NCBI RefSeq assembly: GCF_004193775.1
Contig: NC_041016.1
Location: 36,605,334-36,669,333 of the forward strand
DNA from: Glycine soja
Taxonomy: Eukaryota; Streptophyta; Magnoliopsida; Fabales; Fabaceae
DNA length: 64,000 nt
Direction of reading: 5' to 3'
The position numbers were made by a program, and so were the translations under genes. The stretch's first letter is position 1. The number at the start of each line of letters is the position of its first letter. Below the pieces are notes generated by a model. It was given only the letters and a program-made list of their open reading frames with translations. It made no database searches and was not told the origin of the DNA. Positions 56,607 to 64,000 of this stretch are shown one piece after another.

Positions 56607-58008
56607 GATATACCTTTCTAAATGTGAAGACACATTTTCCATTTTGTTTCCTCTTTAAAGTTATGTATAGTGTTGACTTAGTTAGACTAGTTTATCCTTA
56701 TAAGGAGATATAATATCAAATCTAAACCAAATCAACAATTTGGTTTATATAACATTTGATGTTTTTTTTATTCTATTATCATAATTTAAAATCTATTAAC
56801 TAAACTTACATAATTATTATGCTATATTATATTAAAAATATATTTATTTTTTAATTAAATTTTGAACAACGTATTTAGTTCAAAGTTGTTATTTTTACTT
56901 CTATTTAGCATTGTTATAAAAATATATTACCAACTCTTTTCTTTATCGTAACATAATAGTAAATTATGTGTTACTTGAAATTTAACATTATTTTTACAAT
57001 AATGGTACATCATTTTTACAAGAAAATACTATAAATTATTTAATGCTTATTATTAATTACCACAACAAAAATAATATATTATAGAAAGAAGTACACTATA
57101 AATCATATGCTATAATCATTAAAAATAAAACTAGCTATGTAATGCTAAACATCAATTAAATAAAATAATATAATTATAATATGTGGTTTGGTTTACTTAG
57201 TTTGGATTTTATAACAAGATTTGAAAATCAAACTAAACTGCAAAAAATATGTGATTTTTGAAATTTTTTGTTTTAACGATTTTCAATTATACAATTTATT
57301 TATTTATTTTTGGATTGATTTAGTTTGTAGTTTACAAATAATTTGATTAGATTTTGAACACCCCTTTGAATATCAATCAAGTTGATCAAACTAGTATAAA
57401 AATCAGTAATGTGATCTCTTCTAACGCTTTTTCTTCAAATTGCTTTACTCTTTTTATAAACTGCTTTTATATGCAAAGTATGTTGGGTTAAGGTTTAAGA
57501 AAATAAATTATTTTTCTCAATATATTAAATATAATGGAATATATTTGAACATAACTAATTTCTTTGAGATTAGATGTTCGGCACGAAAAGGAACTCAATT
57601 CACCTCCTTCTTTAGTTAATTGAAGCTAATTTGTTACTAATACTTGAACCTAAAACAAAAACAAAACAAATACAGTCATAAGTCCCAAATAGAAAATCAA
57701 TGAAAATGATAATGAAATCAAGCTTAAAATAATGGAAAGATGCATGTAACCAACCCCAAGTTTCTTCTTTGATCTCTATGCCTCAAAAAACCATTGTTCT
57801 TGCAATGATTTGGTAAACTCTTGGATTCCTTCTACAGTCTCTAATGAACATATCTCAGTTTGGACCAATATCCCCACAAAATCTGAGTTAAAATTCATCA
57901 TCTTCAATATGACTGGAGTTGCGGGCAAAACCGGATGGTTATGGTAGGTGCTTCTATCAAATATGATTTGAAACTCCGTCCTTCAATGTTTCTAAACCTC
58001 ATGGATCA
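56607..58008. other. AT-rich stretch without recognised gene
   Basis: Very AT-rich, no frame of note. The last 200 bp may be degraded LINE sequence. Confidence 0.4.
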
Positions 58009-59428
58009 TGCCAAATATGAATTCTAATCAAGTCACTCTCATTCCAAAATTCAAAGAAGTTGATAAAATTAAGGATTATACGCTGATTGCCCTCGCAAAT
58101 TTTCAATTCAAAATAATAACGAAAGTCCTGGTTGATCGACTCACAAATATAGTTACCAGGATTATCTCTGAAGAGCGGAGAGGATATTCATCAAAGGTTG
58201 ATCGAGGTCGTACCCGAATCAAATTAATATTTAAATGTAGTAACTAGAAAGTGATTCTAGGTCATTTCCCAACGAGCAATGATACACCAAATGTTCATAA
58301 CAGATAGTAGGAAATAGTAACAAATTGGGGGGGGGTTGTTTGCTTTTGTAAATTAAAAATCGAGTAAAATTGAATTATAAATTATCAGAATTAAAATACG
58401 TTGCTTCCCCTTGATTCACAAGCAAGTCTCTTATCCTAGGTTTCGAGAATTTATCCTTTATTAGTTCAACCACTTAATCCAACCCTAAATTAAATTACTA
58501 AGCGAAATTTAACATAAAGCATTCATTATGTGATTAAGCATCACACACACCAATTACTCATAAACGATCATTAAGCATGAACGTAAATTAAGCACAGAGA
58601 CAATTAATCAAGCACTAAGCATGCATGAATTAATAGCAACAAATTAAGAGTAATTAGTGAAGAGGAAAAACTGAACAGAATTTAACAGTAATAATAGAAC
58701 CTCAAAGAGAACTGTGCTTGATCCTCAAGAGAAAACAACGTCACGGACTTAGCCTTCCATTAATCAAATAGAGAACGAAATTTTATTGATAAAACTAAAA
58801 GTCTGAACTGGAATTGTAAAAAACGAAAATAAAAGAGAAAGAGAAGAGAGACCAAAACTAAAAACGAAAAATAGAAGAGAGAGAGGAGAGAGAGAGAGAG
58901 CTAAACTAGAACCTTGGTGTTGTTATATAGTTTTTCAACCCCAAAGCTTACAAATCTGTTTTAAATCCAAACCCATAAGTAAAATCAAATCAAATCTAGA
59001 TAAGATAAGATAAGATCTAATTTTGTAGAATAAATTAGTCTGCCCTCTTCAAGTCCAAGCCCAATTCTGGATTCAAGCCCAAGTCCAATTCTAGATTCAA
59101 GCTCAATGCTTCATTAATTCCTGAATTTAGATTAAAAACATCAAATTAGCTGAATGGCCCCAAATAATAAAATTGCCTCATAAATTTGACAATTAAGACT
59201 AATCAGTATTTAAAATGGTGCAAAAAGGGTTAAGAAATAGGAGAAAATAATGGCACATCAAAGGTCGAAGCATCTTAGAGTGCATTTGGGCTAACTTCTA
59301 AAGCTATAAACCTCCTTGATTCGAAGGCTTTTGGCAGCAACATAGTCATTTAGTTTGACATTAAGAAAGCATTTGACACGCTAGATTGGAAATTCCTCCT
59401 TCAAGTCCTTCACAAATTTGGCTTCCAC
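58009..59428 (+). pseudogene. LINE reverse-transcriptase remnant, split by an insertion
   Basis: 58009-58197 reads VTLIPKFKEVDKIKDY, IALANFQFKIITKVL and RIISEERRGY. 59265-59428 reads SKAINLLDSKAFGSN and FDIKKAFDTLDWKFLLQVL. Both are typical of plant L1-type non-LTR reverse transcriptase (finger and palm start, with the first catalytic D in FDIKKAFD). In-frame stops in the right half (two TAGs) and the 1.06-kb insertion make it dead. The remaining palm and YxDD are missing because a CACTA end begins at 59429. Confidence 0.8.
58198..59255. mobile_element. Unclassified 1.06-kb insertion with 9- or 10-bp target duplication
   Basis: CATCAAAGG (T) occurs immediately before (58189-58197/8) and after (59256-59264/5) the insert, and the LINE frame is continuous once insert and one copy are removed. 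The insert has no coding potential. If the duplication is 10 bp, its ends are TG...CA. It has no obvious terminal inverted repeats. It contains GATAAGATAAGATAAG-type repeats (58999-59014) and a GA run (58870-58898). Confidence 0.6.
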
Positions 59429-59889
59429 CACTACTATAACAAAGTGAATCTACGACACTGCATCAACAACGGTTCTAGAGACCCGTCATCTACAAAAAAT
59501 GCACTGGTATTTTTGTAAATAATCGTAATTTTTCAAAGACGATTATTGCAAAACCATCTTTAAACTTAGATATTCAAAGTCGGTTATATGAAGGAACCAT
59601 TGTAGGCCTTTTTTTTCATTTACACTCACGTTCGTTCCTCTTCACATACCTAGGTTGCACCCCTTCCTCTCCTCTTGTGTTTACATACCTAGGTAGCGCC
59701 GCACAAATTCTTCCTCATTCCCCTTCTTCTTCTCAAACCCTCACTTCTACAATCTCTTCCCCTTCAACATCCAAAACGCGAACCCTAGTGTGTCATTTCA
59801 TGAACCGCTTGAGCCTCTTTTTGACCACTTCATGCCTTTGGAGAACCTAATCGTTTGAGAACCATGCATTTTTCACCTGTAAGGGGAGT

Positions 59890-60339
59890 TTGAGAAGGGC
59901 TTGCAGCGCTAGCTTGGATCCTTTCTCCAATGGAGAGTTGATTAAGAAGATTGAAGATCTCACACTGAAGTTTCAAATCTCTGAAGAAAATACCAATGCG
60001 AATGATTTGGATTCAGAGGATTTTCAGGAGATTTCTTTATTGTCTGTGAATTTCATGGAGGAATTCGAGCTTCCGGAGAATATTATTATGGCAAACATCA
60101 AACGGAAAGCAAACAACATAGACCTTCCATTTTCGCTGAGGACAAGAAAAAGCTACAGTGGAAGGAGTGGCTTAGAGAGGTAGGGGAATCCGCGTACTAC
60201 TCTGTCAAGAAAACATTCTCTTCCCTAGTTTTTATCATCAGGGAGCTTCACAATCTCACTATGCAGATGAGGGAAATTTTGTTCTATGAAGATCAACAAG
60301 GGATTCTTGAAAGGTTGCAGAAGTTTGTTTCCTTATAGG
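59890..60339 (+). pseudogene. Captured gene fragment, family not firmly recognised
   Basis: A coding-like block reads GELIKKIEDLTLKFQISEEN, DFQEISLLSVNFMEEFEL and NNIDLPFSLRTRK. A one-base loss in an A run near 60147 shifts the frame, which goes on as QWKEWLREVGESAYYSVK, FSSLVFIIRELHNLTMQM and ILFYEDQQGIL to TAG near 60337. It resembles a plant protein family of unknown detailed function (possibly TPR-like), but I am not sure. No transit peptide is evident. Confidence 0.5.
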
Positions 60340-61099
60340 GTGACCCTTCACTAGTGCCTTTAACTTGACTATGCTACTCCCGAATAATGAATTTAAATAC
60401 ATGAACATGCTATTGCCAAATAATGAATTGAAATGTTATGCCAATTGGTGCCTCTGATTATGTTAAATCTTGCATTGCAAGTTCCATGAATTCTTAAATC
60501 TTGCATTATTATAGATTGCATCACATTGTAGTGTCAAAAGTGTATTTGTACCTTAGCTCTTTATTTTGACAAATTTAATGTTTGTGTGTAGATTGTTGGA
60601 AGGTTTTCTTATCCTTGTTATACTACATCATGATGGGGTGCATGCGATTCCCACACCCCATCATGGAAATAAAACTAGGACTATTTCATACTGTTTTTCC
60701 AGTATTTTTTATTAGATTTTTTTTTAAAACAAAAGAATGAGAGCTTGTGAATGAAGTCTCTTTTCTACATTGCTTTATTTTTAGTTTTATTGATAACTCA
60801 TATATCATATTCTGGATGTTTATTTTTTTTCTCCTTACCTTTGTAACAAGTTTTCGCACTACCGTTGATACATAGACCACTTTCCCAAGATTTTACAGGA
60901 CAGTCTTTGTTAAGGTATGGGGAGTTGTCAGGAATGATGAGTTCAATATCCTTCTTTTCTCATTACATGATTTTGGCTTAAAGTTATGCAAATTGTAATC
61001 TATGATTAGTGCATGTACGTGGCAATGACTAGGGAATGTAACTTGAAACTCGAAAGTATGATATTGAATTTCTTATGAGTATTTTGCTATGCATCTAGG

Positions 61100-61438
61100 A
61101 TCCCATATTATTAGCAGCTTTACAGGAAAGTCAAGAACAACAAACCCCATATGTTGATCCTAGTGTAGTATCTAGTTCTGACACAGATAAAAATGTATAT
61201 GATTTAAAAGGAAAAAAAGGTTGTTTAACCAACTTCTCAAAGTTGGGACTCTTGCTCAGGTATGTGATAAATATGTAGCTTATTAGTTGCTTTATGTCTT
61301 CGATGGATTGCTACTATAACTTTAACAAGTACCTCACATTTTGCAACTATACCCATTCTCAATACCAGATTTCAAGTATCCATGGGGATCAGCTGATCCT
61401 GATCGGTCATCGACATCTACATATAACAAAGATGGTTA
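61100..61438 (+). pseudogene. Two small exon-like fragments
   Basis: 61100-61258 reads DPILLAALQESQEQQTPYVD and LKGKKGCLTNFSKLGLLL before a GTATG donor-like site. 61371-61433 reads FKYPWGSADPDRSS. Both are bordered by splice-like signals, so they look like exons of one gene. I do not recognise it. Confidence 0.35.
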
Positions 61439-61468
61439 GTTGAATGTGTTAAAATTAAGAAAGATTGG

Positions 61469-62810
61469 TGTCGCAACCTACCCTTCGGTGGGAGTGCGGG
61501 CGAAAAGCCAAAGGAGCGTCTTCCAAAAAGGAAAATGCTTGGAAGTTGCTACCAACGTTTATTAAAGGAAAACGCTAGAAAAACCAAAAAGAGGTCTGCG
61601 GATTTTGAAAATAAGGGTTCGGGAGTTGTTTAAGCACGGGAAAGGTATTAGCACCCCATGCGCCCGTCACAAGAGACGACAGCCTTTAATCGAGTATGCA
61701 AAAACGTGACTTCAAAATTATGTATTTTCCCTTTTTATATTTTTTATGTATTTTCCCTTTTTATATTTTTTTATTTTTTTTTGGGTCGACAAGGGTGTTG
61801 CCCCTACTCCTACGTATCTTCAGGTGCGATGAGGAATTCAGACCTACGTAGTTCTTTAAGTCTGAAAGTTTATGTGTTAAATTGATTTTTATGTTTTTGA
61901 AAGATTGATTTTAATTGTGAACAAAAATTCGTTTAAGGCATTGCACCTTGAAACGATGTTTCAAATTTTGAAAAGCGGAGAAAGTCATTTAAGGCGTTGG
62001 ATCTTGAAATGATCTTTTGATTTTTGAAAAGAGGAGATAATCATTAAGGCGTTGGACCTTGAAAGGATCTCAAATGATGTTTGATGGAATGAAAAAGTCT
62101 ATGAGTTGGTTTTATTTTGATTTTTCTTATTAACCTTCAATCTTTTTTTTAGATAACTTGCAGTACTAATGATCGGTTAAAACTTACTTTACAAAAGAAA
62201 AGCGATTACTGATCATAGGAGAAGGAGATGAAGATGCACAAAAAAATAAAGAGGACCCCTAAGGGTCCATAGATTGTATCCAAATCCTTAAAATAAATAC
62301 TAACCGGATGACGAACAAAGAACAGACGAAGAACGATGTAGAAGTCGATTACGGCCACAATTCGGTAGCGTCTCGGCCTCGTTTTTCTCTTCTTTCTTCT
62401 TCTTCTCTCTGATTTCTCTCAATTTCTCTCAATGCTGGACCTTGGAACCCCTTACTCAACCTCCCTCACACCTATTTATAGCAAAAGATGGCATTAGGGG
62501 TCATGGCAGCTCGCCCAGGCAAGCTGTTGCTCAAACCTGAAGTAACCTTGCTCGCCCAAGCAAGCTGTTACTTCACCCCTAAGCTATTTGGGGGCCCAGG
62601 TGAGCCAGAGGCTAGCCTGGGCGAGCCAGGGTTCAGAAAAAAGCTTAAAATGATCTTTTGCCCTCCTTTTTGGGTATTTTCCATATTCTTGATCAAAACA
62701 TTGAATGATCATTTGTTTTGCACTGTAACTGGCGTTCAACACTGTAAGTCGATTAACAAGGATCAAAAGATCAACAAACGATAGTCTCCAGACGAAATTA
62801 GGGTATGACA
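61469..62810 (-). mobile_element. Solo LTR of the Ogre-like family (1342 bp)
   Basis: On the minus strand it starts TGTCATACCC (62810) and ends GGTTGCGACA (61469), flanked by the perfect 5-bp duplication ATTGG (61464-61468 and 62811-62815). It is shorter than the A and B LTRs. Its GC-rich part (62505-62635) has multiple diverged GCTCGCCYAGGCRAGC words. It interrupts the gene-fragment cluster and is evidence of LTR-LTR recombination after insertion. Confidence 0.95.
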
Positions 62811-62929
62811 ATTGGTGTTTAATTTTATTATTGTTCCAGTATCTCCATATTTGTGCTTAAGTTTTATTATTCACGGCTGTTTCGATTATCATTCATGTAT
62901 GTAGCTAAAATTCTTTGATGTTTATTTAG

Positions 62930-63262
62930 CATTGAAAAATTGTCTTTTCTGCAAGTTAGTGAGGATCCACTTATGGTAAAAGTTGATCATCTCAAGGTAT
63001 GTCTTTATCTATTGTTTCCTAATTTTATATTTTCATTAAAATGAAAGATTTGTTTTGAATTATCCATTCTCTTATCATGTTTTATTTTGTGTTGCAGGAT
63101 AAAACTTATAACAAAGACGATGATATTAAGTTAAGTTAATTTGCACAAGTAGCAGATGCTCCAGAGATCATGACGGTGATTGGCGAAATCCCATATCTTT
63201 CAGAGTTTTTGAACTCCTTATATGATTGTCAATACAAGTCTTTTTTCTCAACATTAGGTGAG
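62930..63262 (+). pseudogene. Gene fragments including an RPN7-like 26S proteasome exon
   Basis: 62930-62997 reads FSIEKLSFLQVSEDPLMVKV before a GTATG donor-like site (unrecognised). 63099-63257 carries DAPEIMTVIGEIPYLSEFLN and SLYDCQYKSFF, which I recognise as a conserved segment of the proteasome lid subunit RPN7 (PSMD6). It is preceded in the same block by an in-frame TAA (63137-63139) and by unrelated codons, and followed by a GTGAG donor-like site. The rest of RPN7, including the PCI domain, does not follow. A transplanted exon piece is the simplest reading. Confidence 0.6.
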
Positions 63263-64000
63263 CTGAAATCTGCCAAATCTCACTAATTTACTTTTTTTTT
63301 TTTAAGTTTTCACTCTTCGCTGAAGTCACTTTATGCTACAAATCTATTTTTTTTAAAGTTCTCGGTCATTCATTCATACTACTTTTATACCAAATAAATT
63401 TGGCAGGAAATAGCACAACTCAGATAGTATTCATGAAATTTCTCCAAAAGATTAAACTATAACTTGTTTTCACCATTTTGATTAATAATTATGCTAATGT
63501 AGCTGATGTTTGTTATTTCATTTTATACTTTTTTTCCTGGTTGACATGCGCCATAAAGTGTATTATATACATGCATCTGCAAGCATATTTTGGTAAGTTT
63601 GATCATGCGTGGGTTATATAAATTAGTTTACGAGCTATTCATAGAAGGTGTGATTTCTCATTAGAAGGTGGTATTAAATTTTTTAAAAATATTTTAGCTT
63701 TTGTAGGCTTCATACCTCTAGCTATTAGATCTAATTTCTGTTTTCTCCTTTTGAAATGTTCATTGGCAGAAAGAAAGAAAGAAAAAGTGGGATGACAAAA
63801 ACCAGGAGGAAATTGCTATGGCTGTAAAACAACTTGCAGACTTTGATCATATTCATTGGAAATTTTATTCATTCTTGCATATGCTAGAATGGTAGAACCG
63901 TAAATTACATATGATATACTCAACACTTCAACATTTGGTTTAGTAGGCATGGCATATTATAGGGGCAAGCTATTAACATGTTCTCTTTTTGTTATTGCAT
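63263..64000 (+). other. Right edge, mostly intron-like AT-rich sequence
   Basis: A short exon-like block at 63770-63896 reads KKWDDKNQEEIAMAVKQLAD and ends in TAG. The rest has no recognisable coding sequence. Confidence 0.35.

Larger units (their letters stand above)
59429..64000 (+). mobile_element. Second CACTA end with a cluster of gene fragments
   Basis: Begins CACTACTATAACAAAGTG in the middle of the LINE sequence, a CACTA-type end, followed by subterminal words. To the right lie several exon-like fragments of different genes on the plus strand, interrupted by an Ogre-family solo LTR. The far end is outside the window, so the assignment rests on one terminus. Confidence 0.5.

Noticed and set aside
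1..64000. tRNA or rRNA genes
   Set aside because: No cloverleaf or rRNA core sequence was recognised; tRNA-like words seen are retroelement primer-binding sites.

Overview
The window looks like a nested-retrotransposon block from legume heterochromatin, most likely soybean (Glycine). The evidence is a near-intact SIRE1-type Sirevirus with an envelope-like ORF, Athila/Calypso-type gypsy elements, Ogre/Tat-type gypsy elements with a DUF7745-like ORF1, and CACTA ends carrying host gene fragments. I see no intact host gene. Every host-like reading frame (P58IPK/DNAJC3-like, dihydroxy-acid dehydratase, TIC32-like reductase, RPN7-like proteasome subunit) is a broken fragment. Family names rest on recognised motifs, because no database search was possible.

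Layout, left to right. 1-6168 (+) is element A, an Ogre/Tat-like element with a broken ORF1, no gag-pol, a repeat-rich 3' region and one LTR. It is inserted in C1. 6169-13726 (-) is C1, an Athila/Calypso-like element with 5' LTR, broken gag-pro, deleted pol and a shortened env-like ORF. 13727-18786 (-) is C2, a second Athila-like element with LTR pieces, a polypurine tract and a longer env-like ORF. 18787-31566 is D, a long LTR-like unit (TGTG...CACA) split by E. 19535-28820 (-) is E, a complete SIRE1-type copia element with two 1002-bp LTRs that differ at one base, flanked by the 5-bp duplication ATTCT. 31567-39075 (-) is B, an Ogre/Tat-like element that keeps its 5' LTR, primer-binding site, ORF1, gag and start of protease but lost everything after that.

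39076-42105 is an LTR fragment (family F) sitting in a CACTA element that carries pieces of a P58IPK-like gene and of dihydroxy-acid dehydratase. 42106-50060 is AT-rich DNA with a large inverted repeat and a TIC32-like pseudogene. 50060-56008 holds a degraded gypsy element followed by tandem and inverted F-family LTR units, one of them split by solo LTR G (52199-53804, duplication AGAAT). 56009-56606 is a TRIM-like miniature element. 58009-59428 is a LINE reverse-transcriptase remnant split by a 1.06-kb insertion. 59429-64000 is a second CACTA end followed by fragments of several genes, interrupted by an Ogre-family solo LTR (61469-62810, duplication ATTGG).

The strongest unexplained pattern is that each retroelement family carries its own short palindromic or inverted word, scattered many times and often in doublets about 19-21 bp apart: GCTTAGC in the Athila-like elements, TAATCGATTA in D and G, GCTCGCCTAGGCGAGC in the Ogre-like LTRs, and paired GATGTC/GACATC words in E. 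In E the words also lie inside the gag-pol and env-like reading frames.
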